From Blasia pusilla (Eukaryota > Marchantiophyta > Marchantiopsida > Blasiales): a stretch of DNA of 64,000 nucleotides. Shown one piece after another: positions 20,754-33,300 of this stretch. The stretch is taken from the NCBI GenBank assembly GCA_050084515.1, contig CM114271.1, positions 65,348,001 to 65,412,000 on the forward strand. The letters are read 5' to 3'. Within the stretch, counting starts at the first letter, position 1. Each line of letters starts with the position of its first letter. The notes below the pieces were generated by a model. It had not been told where the DNA came from. It ran no database searches and worked only from the letters and a program-made list of their open reading frames with translations. Both the position numbers and the translations under genes were made by a program.

Positions 20754-21711
20754 CGGTTCCTGCAAACATGGTGGTTCTGCCATCTCAATTAACGCAACAA
20801 TATGCTGTTTGAATTGCCTCTTCCAATGCTGGTCGACATACTCCAGCTCCTCCGTGATTTGGGCTTCAAAATTGTGGATTGCCTCATTGATTAGATCATG
20901 GGCCTCTTTTGGTTCTTCACGTACCTCTGCCCTAAGTTTCTGATCGGCCTTCAGTACTACTATCTTCGCTGCAACTTGGCTCTATTGGGATACCAAGTCA
21001 TTGTTCGTCTGTTGCTGATCCATAATCAGCTTCCCATTCTTCGCATTCTCCCACATCGCACTGTGAAGACTTGGCTGGAGAAGATCGATCCGCTCTTGTA
21101 GCTTCTCTATGTGGAGCATAGATTGTTGTAATTGCGCAAAGAGTTGATATGCTCCATGCTTGATGTCGATCGCAAAGCTTTTCCATTGCCGGGCATTGCA
21201 CGATTCAAACCAAGATTCTATCACTTTTGCTTCAGCCCGGCAAAGAGACTTCTTAAGCTCTTTGATCTCCTTCCCTTTATGAGGAGTGGCAACCTTGGAG
21301 AGATTAACCCTCCCATCCTTGTATGGAACCACTTGGACCTATAAGGTTGAGGGTTAGTTGGTCTCATGAGTGGACCACATGTGCAATTGTTATGGAGTTA
21401 GTACTTGGTGTATTTCAGGTCATTAGTGACTTGCTTGGAGGGAGGTTATTTGTGTGCACAAGTCATCCATGGAGGTGTCCAAGGGGTGGAATACCTCAGA
21501 TGAAGCTCATTTAGAGCTCATCTTCCTTAGGACCAGACTCATGTTGGGATCCATAATATAGTGCAACTTGCATATATTGAGCTTGGAATCTCTCTTGAAG
21601 ATTGGGCAAGGATTGATCGAAGATCACACACATAGTGAGAGTCATTTGCATACTTTCTCCTACTATTGTAACAATGTGTCTCATTGGTATGGATGTTAGG
21701 ATGAAGCACAA
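20754..21711 (-). pseudogene. Gag-like ORF with coiled-coil region, truncated by an LTR
   Basis: Reading leftwards, an open frame from 21332 to 20982 (about 116 codons), then a stop, then another 75 codons to 20754, is hydrophilic and rich in Lys, Glu, Gln and Leu. It includes KEIKELKKSLCRAEAK, HIEKLQERIDLLQ and EEPKEAHDLINEA, typical of a coiled coil. Degraded frame continues upstream to 21711. It stops where the LTR of the second gypsy element begins (20752). The upstream part belongs to repeat R3. No domain was recognised; a retroelement Gag is a reasonable guess because repeated sequence surrounds it. Confidence 0.4.
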
Positions 21712-21850
21712 TTAATTGCAGATTTCATCAGAGTTTACAATCCATATTCAACTTTATATTGGGGTTGTCTAGTCGTTCATGTGTAGAGATGTTAAGATTT
21801 ATAATTAGATGGATCTTAGACTTGTGTGCATGACAAGCGATGTTTGTTGG
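21265..21850 (-). repeat. Dispersed repeat R3, copy 3
   Basis: Inverted relative of 15520-16080 (see that entry). Here it leads into the coiled-coil ORF on the minus strand, so it is probably the 5' end of that element. Confidence 0.65.
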
Positions 21851-22249
21851 CTGCAATGTGTATTCTTACGACATCATCAACAATCAGCAAGCTTTCATCC
21901 AGCATTGCAATCGATCACCGGCCATTAGTTAGCATCTTGGAAAGGCTCCCGAAGAAAAGTAGCACGGGATTTGTCGGAGTCGCTTCGTCCTACAACTTAA
22001 GGTCCTACTAATAATTGTCATTCTCCTTCTCCTATATGGTTTAAATCTCTCTATACTATAATATATCCATCCTTTTCATCCATACTCAGATATGGTTGGT
22101 ATGAAGTATTGTGATTTCTATAATATGAAGACAATATATTTTGTGCGCCTACTCCTCTTGAACGTCAATCTCAAGTATTGTGGAAGCGTACGTTAAGTAG
22201 GACACACTCACACTATTGATCTACACCCAAATACATTCACAATAGTTTG
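21851..22249. other. Unassigned stretch
   Basis: AT-rich; nothing recognised. Confidence 0.5.
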
Positions 22250-23118
22250 GTCTCCATCACTTAGGCTTCCAACTCCCCGAGTTCTCAATTCTGGCCATTC
22301 ATTAAGCTCAACCCTCCTAGTTCCTCACTTCCCAACACGTGCAAGTCTTCCTACACTTGGTACAAACTTTCAGGATAGTCCAAGCATCTCAAACGACGCT
22401 CGCATGCCTAGCGGTCCCAAATGTCCAATAAATCTTGTATGAGTCTCTAATCGAGACCCAACAAATGAGTCACGAGTTGGAATCCAAGAGTGACATTCAA
22501 AATCCACTCCCTTGGACTTGACTAGGGTTTTGCACCCCAATGCCAACCTCCCGATCCATTCCATGCCCTTGGTTTTCCCTATGGCTTCCTAAAGTGGAGT
22601 CTAGCTCCAAGCACCCTTGGAGACCCTTCCCCTTACTCGTAGTTTTGGGATTCTCTATCCTTCCTCTTTCTTTGGAAGAAGGACTTTGAGGCCGCTCCTT
22701 TTGGCCCTCAACCCAACTCCCCATTCAGTTGTTTACAGGAAATTTCTCAACCGCTGCCTATGCATTTTTCTAGATTTTTGGTGCGTTGGAAGTGGCTTTG
22801 CATAAGCTTTCTTACGCCACCTTACTCATCCCAAATGCATCTTAGGTCTGAAATATAATAAAACCCAAACGCCAATCACGTTCCAAATCCGGTTCTAAAC
22901 CTCTTTGGTGACCACTCTTCCTAGACTCTACTCCTCTCAAGTCTTGGTTGAAGTTTCCTTAGTTGCGATTGTAAACGCGTGAAACGCTCAACACCACTTA
23001 CGCCTCATATCTTGTGTATCCTTCAAGAGACCTCTCCAATGTGCAACCATCATAGGGTGAGCTCACTAGAATTCCGATGTTCCGCCTTGACGCATGTTTG
23101 GCTACGAGGATCGCGACA
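22250..23118 (-). repeat. LTR-like repeat R1, copy 1
   Basis: Matches 43345-44136 in the same orientation with many substitutions; shared words include GTCTTCCTACACTTGG and CATAAGCTTTC. On the minus strand it begins TGTCGCGATCCTCG, a start typical of plant LTRs, hence the strand call. The other end was not located exactly and no element body was recognised. Confidence 0.6.
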
Positions 23119-24500
23119 ATATTTGTGTTCTTACCATAGGAAAGATTTCTCAAAGAAAAGAGTCCAATAAATCTATCATGTAGAATCATAAATTCATAGT
23201 AATATGAACACTATATTACTAACTTCTCTCCATAATCTAAAATATGCCTTTTATCTTAATCTTCCATTGAATATGTCAATGGTGACGCCCCAAAAGATTT
23301 GTCTTTTTCCCTTAGGGGTTTCCCTTAAGATTTGATTCCATGCACGCAAGATCACGACGACCATAGAGGATGGCCAATTTTGCTGCGCCCAAAATTTTTG
23401 GGTGCAAAAGTGGCCCAACTTCCTTGCAGCCTTACTCAATGGAGGACCAAATTTTTTTTCTTGGATAACAGTTTTAGGAGAATAATGAACTTCAATAAAA
23501 AGGCTAATGGAAAAACCATAAGAGGGGGCAGAGAGCCAAAAACCCGCATGGCAAAGGTTTTTTTCATTTCACCGTTTTAGGTGAAAAAAAATTGATTGGA
23601 CGACAATTTTGTTCACCTTAAACGCGTGTGTTCATGAAATGAGCCCCCTTACGGGTTTTCTTCGGGCATTTCTATTCACTAAGTTTGGTAATGAGACCCT
23701 TTTATTTTCCATAGACCCCTTATCGGCCCTTGGCTCAGAGGAGAGGGGCATCCATCGCCCGATCTCGTAGAGGATTTGAAAAGTGTCCAATGGAGGATTC
23801 GGTGGTCGTGGCCATGGTCAGTAGTGACAAGCGCTACACCCGAAGCGGATAGCATCGTTAGACCGTGGAAGGAGGGACTCGAGTGGAGTGGAGTGGAAGT
23901 GATGGTGATGTTTGGTGGTTGATTTCTCGCTTCACGGGACGCGCACCCCAATCTCGTAATATCGTGGGCGTAATCGAGTGGGTGCGATGGAGTGAAACGT
24001 AAGTGAGAAAGGAGGCGTAATACTAGAGCATCGAGAGAAGAGAAGAAGAGGTCCGAGAGGCGAGTGCCATTCAACCGTAATTTGAGCCGCTTGTTTTGAG
24101 TAGCTCTGGCGAGTTCGTTTTGATGAGGGGATGGAGGGCGGGGGAATTTAGATGGTAATTGGGTGGAGAGCAGTGATGTTGGGGTTCATCAAGTATCCAT
24201 GGCGCCCAATTTGGGACTTCGAGGTGATATAGGTGGGCAGCAGACTGGCCTAATCTCAATTGTGGCGTGGGATGGGGTTGGGAGTACGTTCGTTTTAGAA
24301 AGAGGCGAGAAGAGAGGAGAGGGGCGGAAGGAAGGAAGGAAGGAAATGTGGAGGTGTTGCAATGAAAGGACTTGTGCAAAGAAAATGAGTGTAGGATGTG
24401 ATTGCGCTACGGGTGGGTCCTCGTGGTGATAATAGTAAACCGCATTCATATCAATCGAGAATCTTCTGTGGGCGGAGTTAGTGAGAAAGGATACGAGAGA
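23119..24500. other. Unassigned stretch
   Basis: Short frames on both strands with no recognised domain; 23700-24450 is somewhat GC-richer. Confidence 0.45.
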
Positions 24501-24532
24501 CGGAGAAGAAAGACTCTCCCAAATTCTGATTC

Positions 24533-25200
24533 ATGCGTGAATTTGTTGTCCAAGTACCTACACTGAGGAGGGGAGTGGCACATCCGGACGAATATCTGGT
24601 TCTCACCACCCGGGAGGCAGACATGGCGACCATGTTGAGAGTCGCACCGTGTGGGCTTGGGATGTCTACATCGGATTCTCATTTCGATGTACAAAAGAGT
24701 TCGAAGCGGTATCACTCACGACCTGCTGCCGCCCGGGATCTCTCCTCGGATTCTTGTAATCCCTTGCTCTTCATTCAGGTGCGTGCCCTTGATGTGAGTT
24801 TGTCTGTCGAGCCGCACATACCAAAGGTTCGGCGGCCGAAGCTGCAGCAAGAATCAAGGAGTTAAGTTATGTTGTGAGACATGCGACTGATGGATTTATT
24901 CCTTTTGCAGTGGAAGTATTCAGTCATGTACATATGTCTTTTGATACTTTCCTGAAAACATGTGCTCATCACTCCCTCGAGAATCATCATCTTGCCCCTT
25001 CCCGTAGTCCTTCTCTCTCTATAGTTACTACTTATTTTCGGCAATACTTCTTAGTGGCCTTACAACGTGCACAAGCCTTGGCATTGATATGTCGAGCACA
25101 GGTGGTAGGGGGTCGCTTGCCTCATCGTCCATTCACATTTGACCAACTACTCGTGTTCTTGTCACATTTGTTTCAGGCTATCAATCATGTAGCTTGTTGA
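24533..25200 (+). pseudogene. LINE-like ORF, 3' end remnant
   Basis: Two segments in different frames. The second (24874-25200) reads GFIPFAVEVFSHVHMSFD, then TYFRQYFLVALQRAQAL and RAQVVGGRLPH before a stop. That pattern (FIPLAVEVFG..., R..I...LQR.QA..I..RA) is what I recall at the C-terminus of plant non-LTR reverse-transcriptase polyproteins. The first segment (24533-24865) may be upstream sequence of the same ORF. No RT palm domain was found, fitting 5' truncation. This is family recall, not an alignment. Confidence 0.42.
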
Positions 25201-25925
25201 GTCGGTGTTTGCGTTGGCTAGTTGCCATTTTCTTTTTGCATTCTTTTTTGCATTTTTTGACTCCTCTTTTGAGATGTTATTACCTTTCTTTGTCCTCTTG
25301 TGAGGTTTATTTTATAATAAAATGGATATACATTCTATGTACTCCCTTTTCTTATTTGCAAAGCCTTGCATAATTGTCGCAAAAGCATAGAAAATTGGCA
25401 AATCTGAGTACTAAATTTCTGCACTCCCAAAGTAGTTAATTTTTACCTCATAAATTAGTGAGTTTCTCCTCCTCTTTGCACAATTTGGATTGATTTTTTA
25501 ATTTATAAGAAGATTGTTTAGGGGGATTAAGCTCCATTGAGGTAAATTTTTGGGGAATTTTTTTTTTATCTTCATTCACTTTTAATAGTTTAGAAAGAAT
25601 CATTTTCGTAGAATTTGATCTAATAATGGCAGGTTATCTTAGGTTATCTTTACATGCTTCTCATGGATAGAAGCTATTTGTATTGTTAATCACCATGACA
25701 CAACATAATTAGTATCATAATCACATTAAAATATATTAGGAGGGAGAGTGAAGGATAAGGGGAAAAAAATTACACTACAACTCTCATTCATCCATTGATT
25801 CATCCATTGATTCATCATTCCTTCAATAAAGTTATTAATCAAACACGAAAAAACACTAGACAAAGTATTCAATCACGAATACGGAGAAAAGTAGCCACCA
25901 AAATAAAATGATATCATACGAATAC

Positions 25926-25927
<2 letters not shown>

Positions 25928-25965
<38 letters not shown>
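25928..25965. repeat. (CT)n microsatellite
   Basis: Uninterrupted CT repeat of 38 bp. Confidence 0.95.
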
Positions 25966-25966
<1 letters not shown>

Positions 25967-27043
25967 GGGTCACTTTCTACAAATAGAAACACAACTCTCA
26001 AAATAGGGGAATTCCTTAAATTAATTAGTTCCTTAGATAGGCTTCAAATAGGCCAAAACCAAGGGAAACATACACTTGCATGTTACGCCCCTCCTTAACA
26101 CATCATCTTTAATCTACCGGGCTCAACCTCCATCTCGCTCAAAGTGTTGTGGTGATAATCTTCATCCTCTACCAAAGACATGACAAAGATTAAGACTTAA
26201 TCCTACTATAGAAAGAAACTAGTTTAAAAGTAAGAAGAGTAATTTTGGAAAGTTGGGAAAAAAAACAAAATATGAGGGATCATTGAGAAAGAGGAATTTT
26301 ATAGTTTCCAAATGCATTTGTGAGTGCGTTACAACTTCTTTGTGAGTTTATCTGAGTTCTTGTTGAAAATTACAAACTATCGGATTTGCAAGCACACTTT
26401 GGCAAGTTGCTCGAGTAACTTGCTCAAGTAACTTGCAATTCCTCTTATTTGCAAAAGCTACATAAATTTGCAAGTTATACTCTCAAATTACTCATAAATT
26501 TTTTGCTTTTGTTCTACGAGATCCTTGCACCTCCTAACACTTGCAAAATACGCACAAAGCACACGCAAAAGAAAGTACTTGCAAATGTTTGGTATACTCA
26601 AGATACTCATAATAGATTCATATGATTGCAACTCGCAAAATAGTACTCACAACTCACTCTCAAAGTGGTAGTCTATGCCAAGATAGGACTCACAAGATAA
26701 CTTTGGGCACTGTCACCCCAAGCTATATTAATGATCCCGTCTTCTATCATTGTATTTTTAAATCATACTATTGGAAATTTTAATATATCTTCACATCCAT
26801 TTCAACCATGGAAAATTTTCCAAAAGTATATGGAAGAGGTAGAATCAAAGTTTAATTAATTTAAGAATTCCATAATTTTGAATAAAAATTATAATTTTCA
26901 AAGTAAACATCAATTTTTTGATTCCCTTCTTTTCCTTGTTTAAAATATAACTTGGAACAAATAATAACTTTCTTTAATTTTTTTCCTTCTCAAAAATATT
27001 TACTCACTAGTTTTCCTTATTATGTCTTTTGGAATTATAGAGA

Positions 27044-27066
27044 CTAGTTTAATGTCCCATGGGATG
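27044..27066 (-). mobile_element. Candidate Helitron 3' terminus, second family
   Basis: ACTAGTTTAATG then CCCATGGGATGCACC, closely matching 11138-11160. On the minus strand a palindromic CCCATGGG precedes the CTAG end. The element's 5' end was not found. Confidence 0.35.
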
Positions 27067-28699
27067 CACCAAAAATTATTACATGAGAATATTTTTAAAA
27101 ATGAACTTCAAAAATTAATAAAGGATAGAAATATAGAATAATTTTTTAATAAATTAATTTGAAAATTGTAATTTTAGTTTTGCAAATAAAAATATGTGAT
27201 GTTATAGAACTTTTTACATATTTTGACATATAGCATTGCTATTAGAACATATTATAAAAAAAAATAGGGATCTTGCATAAAATAATCATTATTGGTACAT
27301 ACCCAAGTTCAAGATAACTTGGATAATTTTGAACAATAATATGTATAGTGTTAGGTAAAAAAATTTGCATGGATTCTAGGGGAAAAAACTCTTTTCTCTA
27401 CATTTGTATTTTCTTTCTTTCTTCATAGAGATAGGGATTATTCAATTTATTCTTTAGTGCACATTCTTCATTTTCATGCATGCTCTTAGAAGAATTCTTA
27501 GATCTATCTTTATATTTTCCACATTTAAGTTTAGGATCAAGAAATTTTCTATGGATATGGGATCTAATCACATGCAAGGAACCCAAACCCGAACCCAAAG
27601 GAGATTTCACCAATCTAGATATCAAAAAGCATGGAACAAGTTATAAGAAGTTACACTACATGGAATAAGGGCATTGAGACCGCTCCATTGCGATTCCTTT
27701 TCTGCCAGGAGCAACTCTTTTGTCATTCCATTGTGGGTCGCGGGTGGTTTGTGAGCCTACATAGTTGCTATGTATTTGTGAGTGTGCACACTCACAAGAC
27801 ATTTGCACTACAGACTGCAAGCCAGACTTGCATTGAAGCCGCATTTTGCAAATATGTGAAATCGTAAAGTGCAACTTATGGGACTCATATAGGAGTCAAA
27901 ATGGAGTGGCAATGAAGTCTTTGGAGTCACAAATTTTTCTTCCTTATAAAAGGGTCTTCAAGAGAGTGAGAGTTTTCATTTCATTCATCTTGCTTGTTGG
28001 TAAGGGACATGGGTAGTACCTCGAAGATGCAAGAGTTGGTCGGTTGGGAGTGCAACAAGATGCAAGAGATTTTTATTTTTTTGGTTCCTTCAGCAAGACA
28101 CTTTTGCCCGGAGAAAGAAGAAGTTCATTCATAGTGTCTCCTAAAACATTCAAGGTGTTTTCTATATATGTAGCTTGGGTTTCCCTTGGTTGTGAGCACT
28201 TGGCTGAAAGGCTTAGAACCTATGAGCATAAGAAAAAGTTGAAAAGGACAAAGTATGTGCTTGATATTGAAGACCTTCAAATTTTCAAGGAGAACTATTT
28301 TTAGCACCACATTGCACGCCTAGATGAGTTCATGATAGACTCAATCTTCGAGGAAACACGCCAATAGAGAGAATTAGACAAACTCAACTATGGTAAATAG
28401 AAGTGAGGAGCGTACGATTGTGCGGTAATTTAGGGACATAATTATATGTAGACATGAATGATCAATTGGATTGTAAAAAAATATGTATTATTCATGCAAC
28501 ATAATTGTTATGCCTATCACTCTAAATTTTGACATGTCGTGCACATACACGTCACTACATAATCCTCATTGCTAGTCACATCCACACCACACAACACCGA
28601 TCGTCCCAACATACAGCTAGATTCACACACATACAAAAATGAACTCGTGCATATATATGGAGACTGCACAATAAAATCAGATTAGAAACGGTTAGCACA

Positions 28700-29133
28700 G
28701 CCAACTCCACTCTCAAATCTATATTGGCATATTGAGCCATATTTCGCCCTCTACTACGAGGGAATCCGGACGTTAGCACCTAGTTCCTACTACAGCAAGA
28801 GAGGTGCTCCAAAGGCTCAACATGAGAAAGATAGCTTGGAAAATCCATCTCTTCTAGCCTTGGAAAGAGCCTAAAGGCTCTTCTCTCAAAAATATACTCC
28901 AAACGGTAGCCTCCATGCAAGGGTTACCGAATGACCCTTGACCCGGTCACTTAGCTAACAAAGACCAAAATAGGGAAATCATCAAACTCTCAAAGATGAT
29001 GTACTCTACACAAAGGACCTATTGCCAACCTCTTCCAAAATCTCAAGACAAAGTTACAGCCAAAAAGCTCATTGAACCTTTATGTCATCGACATGATAGA
29101 ACTTTACCTATCGGCTAACTAAAATGTGACAAA
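28700..29133 (-). repeat. LTR-like repeat R2, copy 1
   Basis: Matches 39320-39763 in the same orientation; shared words include AACATGAGAAAGAT and CCTATCGGCTA, both ending GTGACA. On the minus strand it begins TGTCACATTTTAG, a typical LTR start. The far end is unclear. Confidence 0.6.
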
Positions 29134-29139
29134 CACGCA

Positions 29140-29660
29140 AATATCAACTTTTTGCAAAGGGTATGTACTCCTAGGGATATGTGGCATAACATACTTTCCC
29201 TTGTAAAAGAAAGGGTGAATTGTATGGCTTACGTAAGGCATGTCATTCATGATATATCGATTACCAATAATGATAGGTCTTTTTGAAGATTTAGTTATTG
29301 CATGCGATGCACTAATTAAAGAATTGGAGTTGTGCTCTAAAGATACAAAGCTGCAATTGAAGCAACATCTCAATGAGGCTAGGAAAGGATGTTAGAGTAT
29401 AATTGATTTCATCTTTTTTTCTAGAACTATCCTATATGAGTTAGGTTGCATTGGAGTTGTCTTAAATGACAATAATCTCTTTCTAATCATGCTTCAAGGA
29501 TTAGGAATGGAGTATAAGCCTCTCATCTCTATTAGGGATATATTATCAACATCTTGTCATTGGTCATGTATTTAGAAGAACATAGGTACATCTCTTAAAA
29601 GTAAAGTCAAAAGTATTCTCAAATGTTCCAAAACTTTAAGAATCTTGTTGAGAATTCATA
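29140..29660 (+). pseudogene. Copia-type gag remnant
   Basis: Degraded frames read ELGCIGVVLNDNNLFLIM, then LQGLGMEYKPL and, in another frame, LSLVMYLEEHRYIS. This resembles the Ty1/copia Gag core (L..IG..L.D......L.GL...Y.........LL.EE.R). Stops and frame changes are present and no pol is seen nearby. Low to moderate confidence. Confidence 0.4.
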
Positions 29661-30438
29661 TGCAATGGTTATACAAACTCGTCAACATCATTTTGGATCC
29701 TCAACACTAGCATGGCTCAATCCTCCTTGGTAGTGTGGTGCAACCTTAAGAGGCACAATGTAGTTCTATGTGTTATGACACTAGATGATGTTGTGCAACA
29801 ACATAAATATATGGTATGATGTGTCAGTGCCCCTTTCATGAACAAGTCAAAATCTATGGTGTTGATTAAACTTTGCAATCATTAATGATAAAATGCAATC
29901 ATTGCACGAGACATTGCGGCTACAAACGTCACAACACAATCATGATTAACTCAGAGTAACTACCCAACAACCTTATGCATTCATGAGCATAAATTGTAAC
30001 TTGAACATATCAATAAATAATTATTCTATTAGATGATTGGGTAAAAAGCTCAAGCATGGTGGCAAAGAGCTAATAAAGTCACAACACAACACGTCATCTA
30101 CTAACCGAGCCACTAACTCCAACACGATGGTGAAATTTTGAAGGGTTTCTTGTCGTGAGTCCTATGGACGAAGCTCCTTTGATATTTTCACTCATCCTCT
30201 TTTGATGGTTCTTCACAATTCACCCAAGAGTTTTATGTCACCACATAATGACCATAGTTCCATCTCATTTTGCTTACGTCCACATGGTTCTATGCCAACT
30301 TGATCTCAACTTGATTTTTCCATTGAAAAATTGGAAAAATACCGAAAACCGATAATCTCACACATGAATAGCATCACTTGATTCACTTAGTTATTGAATT
30401 AGAAAGAAACCAAAACCTCCAATAACCTTGTTTAGAAA
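29661..30438. other. Unassigned stretch
   Basis: AT-rich; nothing recognised. Confidence 0.5.
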
Positions 30439-30644
30439 TCTATGTTATTATTGGAAGTTCATTCTTGATTTGCAAACACCTTTATGTTTGACATATGGCA
30501 CATGGACAACAAGAAAATGTTTCACATGTTACGGGCAAAAAAAAATTTGAATTTTTGTATAGCATTATTATTCCCTTCGAGGGAACTAGCAAAAATTTTC
30601 GTACAAATTTTTATTTCCCGTGCATCACGTGGACACCTTACTAG
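30439..30644 (+). mobile_element. Short non-autonomous Helitron
   Basis: Begins TCTATGTTATTATTGG, carries TTGCAAACACC and GGCACATGG words of the family, and ends with an imperfect hairpin (CCCGTGCATCACGTGG) then ACACCTTA, CTAG and T. It is 206 bp and opposite in orientation to the others. It is flanked by A and T, as expected for Helitron insertion. Confidence 0.75.
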
Positions 30645-31519
30645 TAAAATAAATTAGACAACCCCCAAACATCGATAATTTTACATAGAAATGACATCAC
30701 AAACAAAAAACATGGTTTCTATAATTAGGAGATTATTATCGATATATATATTCATCCATGGAGATATATTAATATCGATAGAAAGTAAATATAGTAAAGG
30801 TCTTAAATGCAAGCATGTTCCGCCATAAGGGACAACACGCTCAAGGCACGCTTAATCGTATGTGCGTTTTGGACATAACGGTTCTTGATATGTATGCCTT
30901 TCCACTGCCTCTCACCACCCTTGACAAATGGCGCGACGGATAAGTTTAGATAGCGCCATCGAAGACGGCCGTCGATTGATGCCACCATCGCCATTGAAGG
31001 GAGCTCCGCCCATCCACAACTTGCCCACCCACAATTGGGGGGGAAGGCCCCCTTCTGTCTCTTCAAGGCTGATTTTGGCCCGTGGGATTTTTGGCTCTCT
31101 ATGCCCCCCTCCTTTGTATCCTGATGGGTTTTCCATCCAAGTTTCTATTAAAAGTTTTTATATTTCCCACAACTTGCGGTGCTACAGTTAAGGCTTTAGC
31201 TAGCTTCAACGGGAAGGAATCAATTGTAGGAGGGTACATGGATGTGCGCCTCATTGCTAACCGCCGCTGGAGAGGTGTAAATTTAGTTAAGTGTTTATTG
31301 GTTTTGGAGGGTGCCTTATTGGTGTAAACGGGAGTGGAAAGAAAAAATTCAACAAGGCGTGTCAATTAGAGGGTTACGAAACCCCGTTAGAGTTTAGTGG
31401 GAATCTCCATTGAAAGTATATCTCCCTCAAGAGTATCCATGGCAGATTCCAAAAAATTCCAAGGGAAGCAAGTCCGTTCTCTTCCCCTCCACCATAGTGG
31501 TATACTCTAATTTCATATA
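30645..31519. other. Unassigned stretch with a GC-richer block
   Basis: 30900-31330 is GC-richer and open on both strands for up to 88 codons, but no domain is recognised. It may be a fragment of an unknown transposon or gene. Confidence 0.4.
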
Positions 31520-31689
31520 CTAGTGGGTAGCCTGTGCCTTGCGCGAGAATGAATGGACTAATCATATTGCACATACAATCTTTTTCTTGTTGTCCATAGA
31601 GAGGGAACATTTTCTTGCTGCCCGGTTGCCACATGTCAAACAAAGAGGTGTTTGCAAATCAAGAAGACACTCTCCAATAATAATAAAGA
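31520..31689 (-). mobile_element. Short non-autonomous Helitron
   Basis: On the minus strand it begins TCTTTATTATTATTGGAG at 31689, shares TTTGCAAACACCTC and TGGCAACCGGGCAGC words with the other copies, and ends CTAG at 31523-31520. Its 3' hairpin is weak. 170 bp. Confidence 0.7.
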
Positions 31690-33129
31690 TAACTAAAATT
31701 TCAAAATAGAAACTCGCAAACCCACACCCCTTCGCAAATAGAGAGAAGATAAGAGGAGGCTTGTTGCAAAAATAGAGCATGTGAAGAGTCTATGGGGGAA
31801 AGAAAGACCTAGGTGGGCGGTGACGAAGTGTACTTTAGAGACAAAGGGTGCTAAACAATGTTTTGGGATACTTTATGGAGTCAAACGAATGGGAAGTTAA
31901 AGGGGATAAAATAGGACACCTCCTATATTCATGTGACATGCAAGGGTGATTAGGAAGGATGGAAGGTAACTTGAAGTGGATGGAAGGAGGGGAAAGTTGC
32001 ATGGAAATCACAACAATGAAACACAAATCCCTAATATGACTTAAAGTCAAGAAATATAAAATAAAAATGAGTTTACTTCAATATAGGGGACAAGGCGTGG
32101 AACAAAACGAAGAGCATCCGATACTAATTGGTTTAACACATCACACTCATGAGAAGGAACCAAGTTCACTCCATACTCCTCTTCTAAACCCTCTCACTTT
32201 GATATGTCTGCGCATATCTATTGTTTATCCCTTTCGCCAAGCCCTGAAATTAGTTGGGGAGGATTCCCAATGAATTTCTTAGAAAGAAAAATTGTAAGGA
32301 GCCATTGAATGTAATGTGAGGAAGTGGGAGATTTATGAAATCAATTGGTTGCTTTGTTACGTCAATTGTATTGAAGAAGAGAGCATATGTGTGGCATTAT
32401 GGCACACCTAGAGAGAGTAGGAGTCAACACTTGCACGTGAAGGATGACATGTGGGGAGTTGAGGAACTTGTGTGTGCAAATTAGTCCACCTTACGGCCCA
32501 TTTTGGTTATTTATAGAAACATACCATTTCAAGTAAGTTACATATTTTACGCTCAATTCATTTCAAATTCTAGAAGGCAGCCGCTATCTAAACTTTGGAA
32601 AATGATGCATGGCCATGGCTTGGGCGAACCTTATCCACAATATTGCATGATGTCGTTGAGTTAGAGATACTTTAGAAGTGTTTTGTGTTTCCTCCCTAGT
32701 GTAATCAAAGAAAATGAAGAATTTTGTGGGCAAGAAGATTTTCATGTTTTACTTTAATTTAAAATTATACCATTTGTTTGTAACTAAATGAGAGAAACCC
32801 TTGCTAGATGTGTCTAATTCATAAAAAATACCACTTCCAAGGAGCAAAAGAAAAAAAAAAACTCAATGCTTAAAAATCAGACGTGAGCCATCATCAACAT
32901 GAGGATGGAATAAAAAAGAGAATAATAGGTTAAATAGAAAATTACTTGAAAGAATCAAGATGATCTATTTTCTTGAAATATATTGTCTTATTAAATTATA
33001 TTTCACTTATTCAAATAGACCAAGACATTTTTATGATATTAGACTATGCTTACCCAACCAAAAACAAGGAACATTTTGAGTAAATCCAATGATGGTTTAT
33101 GGTGATGGGAATGCATTTAAGCCTCTTAC
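31690..33129. other. AT-rich stretch
   Basis: No gene or repeat recognised. Confidence 0.5.
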
Positions 33130-33300
33130 AAGGTTGCATGGAAACACACTTTTTCGTTCATGGAATGGATATGCCCAACTAGGTTTTTTGGTACCCTAGT
33201 CACCTGCGCAAGCCCAGGATGCAAGAACGGGTGCACGCTCAAAATCTTGGATAAATGGAGGCGTGCATGGATCGAACGGGTGTTTGGGTTGCAAGCACAT
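33130..33300 (+). repeat. Dispersed repeat R4, copy 1
   Basis: Resembles 45660-45850 in the same orientation (CATGGAAC/CATGGAATG, CGCAAGCCC/GCGGGCTTG-type words and GCATGGATC then GGGTG). Moderately diverged. Confidence 0.45.

Larger units (their letters stand above)
25201..28560. other. AT-rich stretch without recognised genes
   Basis: Contains a (CT)n tract (25928-25965), a possible Helitron 3' end at 27044 and short frames at 27398-28310 with no family resemblance. Repeated GCAAGTT/CTTGCA words occur at 26390-26650. Confidence 0.55.

Noticed and set aside
24163-24449. Open frames with Gly/Arg-rich or Pro/Ser/Leu-rich composition
   Set aside because: They come from GGAAGGAAGG-like simple sequence read on both strands.
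30803-31365. Several overlapping open frames on both strands
   Set aside because: GC-richer sequence lacks stops by chance; no motif and no second copy.
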